Assembly (NCBI GenBank): GCA_023664385.1
Contig: JAMPFU010000018.1
Coordinates: 1-51,476 of the forward strand
From: Clostridium sp.
Lineage (GTDB): Bacteria; Bacillota; Clostridia; Lachnospirales; Lachnospiraceae
DNA: 51,476 bases
Direction of reading: 5' to 3'
The position numbers and the translations under genes were made by a program. How positions within the stretch are numbered: the first letter of the stretch is position 1; each line of letters begins with the position of its first letter. The notes under the pieces were generated by a model. The model saw only the letters and a list, made by a program, of their open reading frames with translations, ran no database searches and was not told the DNA's origin. Positions 1 to 7,830 of this stretch are shown here, one piece after another.

Positions 1-55
1 GTAAGGCACTGGACTCTGACTCCAGCATTTCAAGGTTCGAATCCTTGTAGCCCAG
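1..55 (+). tRNA. tRNA-Gln (anticodon CTG), 5' part outside the window
   Basis: The anticodon stem CTGGA/TCCAG (9-13, 21-25) encloses a seven-base loop with anticodon CTG at 16-18, which reads CAG (Gln). The T arm CAAGG-TTCGAAT-CCTTG (31-47) and acceptor strand TAGCCCA (48-54) follow, with G55 as discriminator. CCA is not encoded. The acceptor 5' strand and D arm lie upstream of the window. Confidence 0.93.
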
Positions 56-60
56 CTAAA

Positions 61-90
61 AGCGGCTTCGGTGAAGTCGTTTTTTATTTT
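61..90 (+). terminator. Rho-independent terminator after tRNA-Gln
   Basis: Stem CGGCTTC-GGT-GAAGTCG (one G-T pair) is followed directly by a run of T. It sits six bases past the tRNA 3' end, so it most likely ends the tRNA transcript. Confidence 0.75.
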
Positions 91-102
91 AAAAGGCAAA
101 AC

Positions 103-159
103 AAAAAGAGGCTTGTCAGCATGATTTAAGTACACCTTAAATTCCGACAGCCTCTTTTT
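103..159. repeat. Dispersed hairpin repeat, copy 1 (possible terminator)
   Basis: Left arm AAAAAGAGGCTTGTC and right arm GACAGCCTCTTTTT are complementary apart from one extra T. The A/T runs on both sides would let it terminate in both directions, towards tRNA-Gln and towards the minus-strand tRNA-Arg. The core GGCTGTC/GACAGCC recurs at about 2252, 15028 and 20102, and in weaker form at 11024. Confidence 0.7.
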
Positions 160-161
160 CG

Positions 162-235
162 CGCGGCTGAGAAGATTCGAACTCCCGACACCTTGGTCCG
201 TAGCCAAGTGCTCTATCCAGCTGAGCTACAACCGC
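162..235 (-). tRNA. tRNA-Arg (anticodon ACG)
   Basis: Read on the minus strand the cloverleaf is complete: acceptor GCGGTTG/CAGCCGC, D arm GCTC...GAGC, anticodon arm CTTGG-CTACGGA-CCAAG with anticodon ACG, T arm GGGAG-TTCGAAT-CTTCT (G-T pair), discriminator G, no encoded CCA. A34 is expected to be deaminated to inosine so that it reads CGU/CGC/CGA. Confidence 0.95.
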
Positions 236-357
236 ATACGATTTCTTTTATGTTGCAACAGTGGTTATTTTACAATAAGCACAATTCTTTGTCAAGTGCA
301 ATTCAAATAACCACTGCAGTCAATACAATATTTATTTAAAAAATTATTTCCAGTCCC

Positions 358-2055
358 TTACTCCCATTCAACCGCCTTAAAGGAAGCAATCAGCACTTGT
401 GTTAAATCGTCCATGACAGCCTGCTTTGACGCATCCTCTGAGACGTCAAAATACAAAAAGCCCCAATCATTAATGTCATCCTCCGTAAGTCCTGAAAATC
501 TTATCAGGTTGTACGGAATCTCACGCGTAGTTATCTCATCCTCTGAACTGTATTCGTGCTTCTCCTCCACAGTCATGGTACCCTTCTCCAAGGTATAGGA
601 AAATCCAAAAGGATTGACCCCCTCATCTGTACTTGTAACATTCCGTGTCAGGCTCTCAATGTTGTGAAGCCGATACTCGCTGCTTCCGCTTGTCGTCTCG
701 TCAAGTCGGATGCTCAGGTCGTCATCGCCAAAAACCTCCTCCCACGGCTTGTACTCATCTGTATTTTCGATATATAAACCGATATCCAGAACCTCAGAAT
801 CCGGAAAATACTCGTAATCAGCATAAGACAATTGGTGTTGTATACCAAGCTGTACGTTTCTAATAGTCGTTACATCCTCCAGCTTGCGTGTGTGATAATC
901 CCATGCTTCATTATCCAGTCTTAACCCGTCAATCTCCAAGGGAACAAGGAAATTGTAAGCCCTTTTGTACCAAACCTGACTTTCAAGATAGCTGAGATTA
1001 TACCGTTTGAACATATCATCAGATACTGTTTCATCAAATTCACTTGATACCATGGTGTAATTATCATATTCAAAGGAAATACGGAAATCTCCTCCATTCA
1101 CCACGCTTTCAACCTGTGCTTTTCCAGTGTCCTCTTTCTTGTCATCCTTGTTATTATTTGCAATGATAAAGCCTGCTGCACCTCCTACTACGGCAAGTGC
1201 CGCTATACCTGCTATTATTTTTGTCTTTAAAGCCTTTGTCATGACATATCCTCCTATTTTCGCTGCCGTTCCTGCTGCCTGTCCTCCAACTGCTCCCACT
1301 GCCGCTGTCTGTCCAGCCATTGCCGAGCCCGTACCCACCGCTGCCTGTCCTGTCATTGCCGAACCCGTACCAGTTACCGAAGCTACGCTTCCCACAGCAG
1401 AGGCTGCCACAGCCGCCTTCGCCATAGGCAAAGTTCCGTATACCTGATAATGGAACAGCAACGCAAGAAATGGGATGCCTGCAGCAGAGTAGAGTTTCTC
1501 CCCGCTTTGCTGTTCATAGGCAAGTACACCCTGCTTTATTTTTCCACGGGCTGCATTCAGGCGGTATTTAACCGTACCAACCGGACACTCCATAAGCTCT
1601 GCAATTTCCTGTATTGTCATTTCATCAAAATAAAACAGGATAACCGTTCTGTACAGCGTTTCCGATAAAACATTGCTCATAATATGAAATACAAGCTGAC
1701 GTTTTTCCTGCTGCACCGCATAGCTTTCAGGCAGGAAATTTTCATTTTCCTCCTCACAGTCCACCATGGCATCCACATCATTCAGATAAAACATATTCGT
1801 TTGCTTTAAATAGTTTTTACACTTATTTACTGCAATTCTTATAAGCCATGCCTCAAACTGTTGCCGGTCCTGAAGCTCCCCCAAATGCTCCCACGCTGAG
1901 GTATATGCCTCTTGAACCATGTCAAGCGTCTCCTGCTCATTTTTAACAAAACACATACATGTATAATATATTTTTTGATAAGTCATCTGATAAAGACTGT
2001 TCCATGCATCCTGATTTCCTGAAAGCACCTGCTCCACAAGTGTCCCATAATCCAT
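358..2055 (-). CDS. ECF-type RNA polymerase sigma factor fused to a membrane anchor and C-terminal domain
   Basis: Residues 1-75 resemble sigma-70 region 2 (EAYTSAWEHL, FEAWLIRIAVNKCKNYL) and residues about 120-175 resemble region 4 (EMTIQEIAELMECPVGTVKYRL, a helix-turn-helix). A linker rich in Ala, Gly, Val and Thr follows. Then comes a single hydrophobic segment near residues 280-300 (IIAGIAALAVVGGAAGFII) and a charged domain of about 265 residues that I do not recognise. By the inside-positive pattern (KTK before the segment) the C-terminal part would be outside. Classic ECF sigma factors are under 200 residues, so this is a fusion. No anti-sigma gene is adjacent, which suggests that regulation is built into the same polypeptide. 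The start is set at ATG 2055, eight codons into the longest reading frame, because AGAGGAGG lies just upstream of it. Confidence 0.82.
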   Translation of the reverse strand: MDYGTLVEQVLSGNQDAWNSLYQMTYQKIYYTCMCFVKNEQETLDMVQEAYTSAWEHLGELQDRQQFEAWLIRIAVNKCKNYLKQTNMFYLNDVDAMVDCEEENENFLPESYAVQQEKRQLVFHIMSNVLSETLYRTVILFYFDEMTIQEIAELMECPVGTVKYRLNAARGKIKQGVLAYEQQSGEKLYSAAGIPFLALLFHYQVYGTLPMAKAAVAASAVGSVASVTGTGSAMTGQAAVGTGSAMAGQTAAVGAVGGQAAGTAAKIGGYVMTKALKTKIIAGIAALAVVGGAAGFIIANNNKDDKKEDTGKAQVESVVNGGDFRISFEYDNYTMVSSEFDETVSDDMFKRYNLSYLESQVWYKRAYNFLVPLEIDGLRLDNEAWDYHTRKLEDVTTIRNVQLGIQHQLSYADYEYFPDSEVLDIGLYIENTDEYKPWEEVFGDDDLSIRLDETTSGSSEYRLHNIESLTRNVTSTDEGVNPFGFSYTLEKGTMTVEEKHEYSSEDEITTREIPYNLIRFSGLTEDDINDWGFLYFDVSEDASKQAVMDDLTQVLIASFKAVEWE

Positions 2056-2076
2056 TTTATATCCTCCTCTCTTGAA

Positions 2077-2150
2077 CATCAGCCCATTCCAAATTTGCTT
2101 TCAGCATATGTTCCGATTTACTTTGTAAATCGAGAACTCATGGGCTGACG
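2077..2150 (-). promoter_or_regulatory. Nested inverted repeats in the leader of the sigma-factor gene
   Basis: Outer arms CATCAGCCCAT (2077-2087) and ATGGGCTGACG (2140-2150) enclose an inner palindrome CGATTTAC-TTT-GTAAATCG (2114-2132). The outer arm lies just upstream of the sigma gene's ribosome binding site (about 2063-2070). This could be an operator (inner palindrome), a leader structure that controls translation, or both. No function can be fixed from sequence alone. Confidence 0.5.
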
Positions 2151-2193
2151 CTACATTTTCCGCAGCATTTTGGCAAATCTATACATTATATAG

Positions 2194-2221
2194 ACAAAAA
2201 AGAGTGCCAAAAGGTTGGCTT
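2194..2221 (-). terminator. Terminator of the biosynthetic operon (after the PPTase gene)
   Basis: On the minus strand GCCAA-CCTT-TTGGC is followed by AC, TC and a run of six T. It lies about 120 bp downstream of the phosphopantetheinyl transferase stop codon and before the sigma-factor gene, which separates the two units. Confidence 0.55.
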
Positions 2222-2251
2222 TTAACAACAAAATTTTTATTAATTTTAAAA

Positions 2252-2352
2252 AAGGGAGCTGCCACATCAAGGATATTTATATCATAATAACAAAAATACA
2301 CCTTTAAACGATTTTTATATCATGATATAAATACGCTTAGTGCGACAGCCCC
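2252..2352. repeat. Dispersed hairpin repeat, copy 2, overlapping the PPTase 3' end
   Basis: Arms GGGAGCTGCCACA (about 2253) and TGCGACAGCCCC (2341-2352) match the core of the other copies, with about 75 AT-rich bases between them that include smaller palindromes such as ATATCATGATAT. The right arm lies inside the last codons of the PPTase gene, so the repeat supplies that protein's C-terminal residues and stop codon. Confidence 0.65.
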
Positions 2353-3047
2353 ACATCGGAAACATCTTTGGCACAAATTGCATATATATAATTATCCACT
2401 TCTCCAGTATAATATTTTACAGTCTTGCCCTTTACGCATTTATTAATTACATCAACCTCAAAGGATGACAGAGGAACGCTTATCCCTTTTCCACTCAGCT
2501 TTAAATACGCTTCCTTGAGTGTCCAGACTTCACAAAACCGTCTGCTCCTCTCAGCTCCTATTTCAGCTTCCGTCTCCCTGTCTGCTTCAGGAACTGTCTG
2601 CCCATGCTCATCATATGCCGATGCGTCGGCATCACTGGTTCCATTTAATACATACAAATACTCATCGGAGGTAAAACACCGCTTGGCAACCTTCGTATCC
2701 TTAACCTTAAGCTCCTCTATATCCACCCCAAGTGCCTGTCCGGAATATGCCATCATAACCATATCGCCCGAATGGGATATATTATACTGAAACTCAGGAT
2801 AGCCCTGTAAATACGGCTTGCCGTTTTCACCCTGTCCAATCACAATGTCCTTGGGCTTTAAGCCAAATTCCCGCTCCACAAGTTCCTGTAGCAGCAGCCC
2901 TGCCGTCATGGAAACATATGCAGCCTTTTTATTTTTAAGCTTTATGACCTTTTCCCGTCTGGCAGGGTGAAGCATGGTTATTATACTGTCAAAATTTTTT
3001 TCAAGGTATTCGGTGTCAACCTTTTGGAATACTACGTTTATTTTCAT
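2337..3047 (-). CDS. 4'-phosphopantetheinyl transferase (Sfp/AcpT type)
   Basis: The enzyme moves the phosphopantetheine arm of CoA to the serine of carrier proteins. The 236-residue protein has the family signatures LGVDIEELK (GxDIE, magnesium binding) and WTLKEAYLK (WxxKEaxxK). An acidic insert of about 35 residues between them (around DADASAYDEHGQ) is longer than usual. It is the last gene of the operon that contains two carrier proteins, which are its likely substrates. The Sfp-type length (over 220 residues) separates it from AcpS (about 120). Its final residues GLSH are encoded by the hairpin repeat at 2252-2352. Confidence 0.92.
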   Translation of the reverse strand: MKINVVFQKVDTEYLEKNFDSIITMLHPARREKVIKLKNKKAAYVSMTAGLLLQELVEREFGLKPKDIVIGQGENGKPYLQGYPEFQYNISHSGDMVMMAYSGQALGVDIEELKVKDTKVAKRCFTSDEYLYVLNGTSDADASAYDEHGQTVPEADRETEAEIGAERSRRFCEVWTLKEAYLKLSGKGISVPLSSFEVDVINKCVKGKTVKYYTGEVDNYIYAICAKDVSDVGLSH

Positions 3048-3104
3048 GTTTCGGCTCCACTATACTAAATGTCAAAAATACTATGTTTATTTTAACCGAT
3101 ACCC

Positions 3105-3551
3105 TTATTGATTGTAAATATCCTCCTTATTCATGGCAGTAAATGAAAGCATGCCTTTCGCCTTTACCTTGCCGTCAACCGTAACCTTTGCATTAAATTT
3201 CATAAGCCCTGCTCCGCCCATTTCCTTGGTAACCTCGATTTCAAGCATATCTCCCGGCAGCACAGGCTTCAGGAATTTAAAGTCATCACATTTTAACAGC
3301 ACATATATCTGGTTTTCGTCGGTTCCCTCACTCTCAATCGTGATGGAACAAAGTTGTGCTGCTGCCTCTATCACTAGTACACCGGGCATAATCGGTGCAT
3401 CGGGAAAATGTCCCGTAAAATACGGTTCATTGATGGAAACGCACTTAATTCCCTTTGCATACTCGCCTGCCCGCACCTCAACAACCTTTTCTATCATTTG
3501 AAACGGCGGTCTTTGTTTGATTCTTTTTTGAACCTCGTTTATATTCATCAT
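3105..3551 (-). CDS. fabZ: 3-hydroxyacyl-ACP dehydratase (FabZ family)
   Basis: FabZ-type hot-dog-fold enzymes remove water from 3-hydroxyacyl-ACP to give trans-2-enoyl-ACP. The family motif is clear: GHFPDAPIMPGVLVIEAAAQ carries the catalytic His and the downstream Glu on the central helix. Length (about 148 residues) is normal. The reading frame extends back into fabG, but the double ATG at 3551/3548, with GGAGG upstream inside the fabG end, is the credible start and lies immediately after the fabG stop. In this operon it probably serves the dedicated ketosynthase rather than housekeeping fatty-acid synthesis. Confidence 0.93.
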   Translation of the reverse strand: MMNINEVQKRIKQRPPFQMIEKVVEVRAGEYAKGIKCVSINEPYFTGHFPDAPIMPGVLVIEAAAQLCSITIESEGTDENQIYVLLKCDDFKFLKPVLPGDMLEIEVTKEMGGAGLMKFNAKVTVDGKVKAKGMLSFTAMNKEDIYNQ

Positions 3552-3553
3552 AA

Positions 3554-4291
3554 TTATAAGCTCAAGCCTCCATCCAATACAATCACCTGACCTGTCATAT
3601 AGGAGCATGCAGGTCCTGCCAGCATTGCAACCATGTCTGCAACCTCCTCTGCCGTTCCAAAGCGTTTCAGTGGAATATCCTTGAGATACTCCTCCTTCTT
3701 GTCCTCAGGAAGCTGGTCTACCATGTCAGTTGCAATAAATCCCGGTGCCACTGCATTCACCCTGATTCCGTAAGGTGCAAGCTCCTTTGCCATTGTCGCC
3801 GTCATGGAATTTACAGCTCCCTTTGTGGAGCTGTAAACAGACTGTCCGGGTACTGCAAGCTTCGAGCTTACGGAAGATACATTTATGATAACTCCCTGCT
3901 TTTTGGAAAACATTTTCAAGACTGCCTGCTGGGTGCAATACAAATATCCCTTTATGTTAAGGTCAAGGCATTTACTAATTGTCTCCTCGCTCATCATAAG
4001 GACAAATTCATCCTTTACAATGCCTGCGTTGTTTACAAGCACATCAAGCTGCCCATAGGTATTCACCGTCTCCCTTATGAGCGTCTTTACCTCATTGATA
4101 TCAGAGACATCCGCCTTAATGGCAGTTGCCTCGCCTCCTGCTTCTTTTATGAGAGTTACAACCTCATTTGCCGCTGCATCGTTGGAATTGTAATTGACAA
4201 CGACCTGATAGCCCTCTGCTCCAAGCTTTATGGCACAGGCACGTCCGATTCCCCTGGATGCTCCTGTTACAAGTGCTACTTTTCCTTCCAT
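3554..4291 (-). CDS. fabG: 3-oxoacyl-ACP reductase (FabG family SDR)
   Basis: A 245-residue classical short-chain dehydrogenase. It has the NADPH-binding motif GASRGIG near the N-terminus, NNAG in the middle, and the catalytic Ser and YSSTK (YxxxK) of the SDR active site. FabG reduces 3-oxoacyl-ACP to 3-hydroxyacyl-ACP, the step before the FabZ reaction encoded next. Spacing to the ketosynthase gene upstream is 10 bp, so the two are co-transcribed. As with all FabG-like SDRs, substrate range cannot be read from sequence; the operon context is the main argument for a carrier-bound polyketide or fatty acyl substrate. Confidence 0.92.
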   Translation of the reverse strand: MEGKVALVTGASRGIGRACAIKLGAEGYQVVVNYNSNDAAANEVVTLIKEAGGEATAIKADVSDINEVKTLIRETVNTYGQLDVLVNNAGIVKDEFVLMMSEETISKCLDLNIKGYLYCTQQAVLKMFSKKQGVIINVSSVSSKLAVPGQSVYSSTKGAVNSMTATMAKELAPYGIRVNAVAPGFIATDMVDQLPEDKKEEYLKDIPLKRFGTAEEVADMVAMLAGPACSYMTGQVIVLDGGLSL

Positions 4292-4301
4292 ACTACACTC
4301 C

Positions 4302-6698
4302 TTATTCTGCCTTTTTTAAAATAACTGCACTGTATGAACCGCCAACAGCATAGGAAGTTGCAAGCACATACTTGTATGCCCCTGTATCAACCATATCTGT
4401 CTTTGCTTCATCCTTGTTTACATAATACGCTTTTTGCTTTCCTGAAATATCTCCCGAAAGCACAAGGGCAGCATGTGCAACCGTAAGGGTGCTTGCCGCA
4501 GCTCTTGCCTCTCCTGTCACTTCCTTTATGCAGTGTACAGGTACCTTTCCTCCGAAAAGTGCTCCATATACATTCTTTTCTATATCGTCAACAGCCTTCA
4601 TGCCGTTTGCAAATCCGTATACTGCATCTATATCGGAAAGTGATATTCCTGCCATGCTTACCGCAGCGTTTATTGCAGCAGAAAGTCCCCTGTCAGAGCC
4701 TAAAACCTCGCCGTACGGTATATTTTCATGTGCCATGCCATAGCCTGCAACCTCGGCATATTTCTTTGCACCGCAGCTTTTGGCATATGCCCCGTCAGAA
4801 AGTGCAACCGTTGTACTTCCGTCAGAAAGCACAAAGCCAGCCCCCTCGGAAAATGCACCCTTGACATTATCCGCAATCATGCCAAGCTGTCCGTAAAGCT
4901 TGTTCATAACACGGCTGTTTTCATCTGTACCTGTTGCAAGCATAAATTTCGCCCGATTCTGCTTTATCTCATTGTAAGCGTAGCACACACTGCTCATTCC
5001 CGACTGGGCACCGTTTGTAACGGTTACGTTGTAGCCTCTCATTCCCGTTTTTATGGAAAGATAGCCGCCTGCCGCATTGTAAACCGTATTTGGGAAATTA
5101 AATGCCGAGCCTGCGATTGTTCCATTTGCAGAAATGTTTTCCTGAAACTCATAAACCGTTGTGAGCGGTCCATCGCCTGTACCGATAATCATTCCAAGCT
5201 GCTCAGCGTTTTCCTCAGTTACCTCAACGCCCGCCGAGGCAAGTGCCTCAAGTCCTGATATAACCTGCATAATGCTGAATTTGTCAAGCTTTCTGTAAAA
5301 TGCCATCTTAACGCCAAATTTATCGTAATCCTCCTTGCCTACATTTGCCTCAAGGCTTGTGGCATCAGGTGTATATCCCGCATTTACCTTTGCAATGTAA
5401 TTTTCAACACCATTTCCTACAGGGCTTACGATACCCATTCCTGTTATGTATATTTTTCCATCGGTTTCAGTCTCTGAAACTCCGCCTTCCTTTTTGCTGA
5501 AAATAACGCTGGCGTTGCTTCCCCCAAAGGCAAAGGAATTTGACATTACGGAGGTCATTTCCTTTTCCCTCATATCGTTTGGTCTGAAATCTATATTGCC
5601 TGCCTTCTCGGAAAGTGCCGCCACGTCCTCGTCAGAATATCCGATTGTAGGCGGTATTTTGTTTTCAGTAAGTGCCTTGATTGCAAAGACTGCCTCAATT
5701 GCACCTGCCGCACCGAGGCAGTGTCCCACCATCGCCTTCGTGGAGCTTACCGTAAGGTCGTCATTTTTATCATCAAATATTGTATGTATCGAAAGAAATT
5801 CTGCTTCGTCATTCTTAGGTGTTCCCGTACCATGTGCATTTATGTATGAAATATCCTGCGTGGCAAGTCCTGATTTTTCCATTGTGGTTCTAATTGCATA
5901 CATCTGTCCAAGTCCGTCAGGTCTTGGTGCGGTAATGTGGTGGGCGTCGCTGCTGATGCCTGCTGAAAGCACATCGCAGTATATTCTTGCATTTCTCTTT
6001 ACTGCATGCTCGTAGGACTCAACCACGATTGCACCTGAGCCTTCGCCTAATGTAATTCCATTGCTGTGATTAAACGGAGAGCAGGCTTCTTCAGAAAGGG
6101 CATGAAGTGCCAAAAATCCTGAAAACGGCACTGCCGCAAATGCATCGGCTCCACCTACCACAAATGCATCCGCAACACCTGCACGGATAAGCTCACATGC
6201 ATATGCAATACTGATTGCCCCTGCGGCACATGCATTTCCCACATTTGTTACAATACCCTTCGCCCCGATATAATTTGCAACATGGTTTGCAATTGAGGCA
6301 ATGGTCATCTTATTGATGTCCTCCGTCTTTTCGCCGTTGTTGATATAGTTTTCAACGCTGATTACGCCGCCGACACAGCTTCCCATTATAACGCCTATGC
6401 GTTCTGCACATTCCTCATCTATCGTAAGTCCTGCATCCTTCCATGCCTCAGCAGACGCCTTCAGACAAAGCTTTGAAACCCTGTCCACATTTTTTGCTTC
6501 CTCTATGTCATCCAGACTGTCACAAGCAACCTCTGCTCCGAGATTTGCATAACAGTCTGTCGTATCTACCGATTTTACTTTGTCAATTCCTGTTTTGCCA
6601 GCAAGTGCATTTGTCCAGCATTCATCAACGCTGTTTCCGATAGCACTTATCATTCCAAGTCCTGTCACGACACAACGTGTACTGATATCCTTTGCCAT
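4302..6698 (-). CDS. Fused ketosynthase and chain-length-factor-like protein (KSalpha-KSbeta in one chain)
   Basis: The 798-residue protein contains two thiolase-fold condensing domains in tandem. The first (about 1-405) has all catalytic features of a FabF-type ketosynthase: Cys157 in NACAAG, His289 in AHGTGT, Lys321 and His326 in KAMVGH. The second (about 414-798) restarts with KIYITGMGIVSPVGNGV, but the Cys position is Gln565 (GAQSG) and both His motifs are lost. A Cys-to-Gln change is the hallmark of the KSbeta or chain length factor in type II polyketide and aryl polyene synthases, where the two halves are normally separate proteins forming a heterodimer. The fusion would fix their 1:1 pairing. 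It probably performs the condensations for the carrier proteins in this operon. A frameshift-joined artefact is unlikely because the linker is short and in frame. Confidence 0.92.
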   Translation of the reverse strand: MAKDISTRCVVTGLGMISAIGNSVDECWTNALAGKTGIDKVKSVDTTDCYANLGAEVACDSLDDIEEAKNVDRVSKLCLKASAEAWKDAGLTIDEECAERIGVIMGSCVGGVISVENYINNGEKTEDINKMTIASIANHVANYIGAKGIVTNVGNACAAGAISIAYACELIRAGVADAFVVGGADAFAAVPFSGFLALHALSEEACSPFNHSNGITLGEGSGAIVVESYEHAVKRNARIYCDVLSAGISSDAHHITAPRPDGLGQMYAIRTTMEKSGLATQDISYINAHGTGTPKNDEAEFLSIHTIFDDKNDDLTVSSTKAMVGHCLGAAGAIEAVFAIKALTENKIPPTIGYSDEDVAALSEKAGNIDFRPNDMREKEMTSVMSNSFAFGGSNASVIFSKKEGGVSETETDGKIYITGMGIVSPVGNGVENYIAKVNAGYTPDATSLEANVGKEDYDKFGVKMAFYRKLDKFSIMQVISGLEALASAGVEVTEENAEQLGMIIGTGDGPLTTVYEFQENISANGTIAGSAFNFPNTVYNAAGGYLSIKTGMRGYNVTVTNGAQSGMSSVCYAYNEIKQNRAKFMLATGTDENSRVMNKLYGQLGMIADNVKGAFSEGAGFVLSDGSTTVALSDGAYAKSCGAKKYAEVAGYGMAHENIPYGEVLGSDRGLSAAINAAVSMAGISLSDIDAVYGFANGMKAVDDIEKNVYGALFGGKVPVHCIKEVTGEARAAASTLTVAHAALVLSGDISGKQKAYYVNKDEAKTDMVDTGAYKYVLATSYAVGGSYSAVILKKAE

Positions 6699-6726
6699 TT
6701 TGAATTACTCCTTTTTGTATTAGTTT

Positions 6727-6783
6727 GGCGGCAGGCGATTGCAGAAGCTCCGCAATCGCCTATTAACTTTATTGGACTGCCGC
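6727..6783 (-). repeat. Two-stem hairpin between the ACP and ketosynthase genes
   Basis: Inner stem GGCGATTGC (6734-6742)/GCAATCGCC (6752-6760) and outer stem GCGGCAG (6727-6733)/CTGCCGC (6777-6783). It fills the 86-bp gap between two co-directional genes and may set their relative expression by mRNA processing or partial termination. The GCGATTGC core also appears in the rplK-rplA gap. Confidence 0.55.
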
Positions 6784-6784
6784 A

Positions 6785-7033
6785 CTACATATTTTCTACT
6801 ACATATTTTGTAAGGCTTGTTATGTTGTAGAAATGCTCCTTTGCAACGCCTGTCATCGCAACGCCATAGGCAGAATCGATACATGCTATTATTTCAAGGG
6901 AATCTACCGAATCAAGTCCTATTCCGTCACCAAACAGAGCGATTTCATAATCAAGCTCCTCCTCAGGTATTCTTAAATTCTTTGAAAGCATACCTTTAAT
7001 GTTTTCTGCGATTTCTAATTCTTTTTCATTCAT
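6785..7033 (-). CDS. Acyl carrier protein (ACP 1)
   Basis: An 82-residue acidic helical protein with the carrier-protein attachment motif GLDSVDSLEII; the first Ser of DSVDS is the expected phosphopantetheine site. Length is typical (75-85). It lies between the acyltransferase and the fused ketosynthase, so it is the likely chain-carrying ACP of the pathway. GGAGA precedes the ATG at a normal distance. Confidence 0.92.
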   Translation of the reverse strand: MNEKELEIAENIKGMLSKNLRIPEEELDYEIALFGDGIGLDSVDSLEIIACIDSAYGVAMTGVAKEHFYNITSLTKYVVENM

Positions 7034-7131
7034 GGCAATTTCTCCTTTTTACTTTTGTTTTATTTTTAGGAGTTTGTGAAACTCCTTACTTACAAAATCC
7101 AGTCACACGATACCTGCTGCATCATACGCAG

Positions 7132-7767
7132 CTACTCTTTATGCCATCCAAACTGATTTTTAAGTTCTACCACAACATTCCTGCAAAACTCCGACCATTT
7201 TTTTAGTACAATGGACGGTCTGCCCTCCTCAAATTCTATGTCAAAGGGACTGCCGATGATAATATGTATTCTATGAAACGTCTTAAAGGTCCCATCTATG
7301 CATATAGGCACAAGCCTTGCATTCGTCTTTTTTGCAAGCATAAGAAAGCCCGGCTTAAATGTATCTATCTCTCCTGTTTTACTTGTCTTTCCCTCTGGAA
7401 ATATGTATACCGGCTTTCCGTCATTTATTTTTTCTTCTCCGAGAACAAGCCACGAGGTATCCATTTCCTTTCTGTCCATTGGTATGTACGGAAGGTTCCG
7501 GAACAGCCAGTTTATTTTTTTCTTCTCATACCAATCCCTCGCAACAAATGTATGAACATCATATCTGCCGAGTATTCTCGTCATATAAAGACCGTCCACA
7601 TGTCCCGTATGGTTGGAAAACAGTACGCAGCCTGATTGAAATGCCTTCACGGTTTCCTTTTTATCGACCCATGTAATTTTGAGGGGGTACATAATTCTCA
7701 CAACTACATTTGCAATGGCAAATGCACATTTTGCAGCACCACGTTTTATGCCTTCTAACAGCTTCAT
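7132..7767 (-). CDS. PlsC-type 1-acylglycerol-3-phosphate O-acyltransferase-like protein
   Basis: The 211-residue protein shows the acyltransferase block I NHTGHVD (Hx4D) and block III FPEGKTSKTG (EGxxS-like), in the order and spacing of the PlsC/LPLAT family. A weakly hydrophobic N-terminal segment suggests membrane association. PlsC enzymes move acyl groups from ACP or CoA to lysophosphatidate; inside biosynthetic operons, relatives often attach the finished chain to a lipid or sugar head group. Here it could transfer the product of the ketosynthase system to a membrane lipid. That role is inferred from context only. Confidence 0.86.
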   Translation of the reverse strand: MKLLEGIKRGAAKCAFAIANVVVRIMYPLKITWVDKKETVKAFQSGCVLFSNHTGHVDGLYMTRILGRYDVHTFVARDWYEKKKINWLFRNLPYIPMDRKEMDTSWLVLGEEKINDGKPVYIFPEGKTSKTGEIDTFKPGFLMLAKKTNARLVPICIDGTFKTFHRIHIIIGSPFDIEFEEGRPSIVLKKWSEFCRNVVVELKNQFGWHKE

Positions 7768-7830
7768 ATCTATCTCTCCTACAAGCTAACGCTTTTACAA
7801 CAATTTTTACCCAATCACATTAATCATCTA

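Noticed and set aside
1127-1447. 106-codon plus-strand frame rich in Ala, Pro and Thr
   Set aside because: It is the antisense of the low-complexity linker of the sigma-factor fusion.
4489-6015. Several plus-strand open frames of up to 189 codons opposite the ketosynthase gene
   Set aside because: They are shadows of a codon-biased gene; compositions are not protein-like and no start signals precede them.
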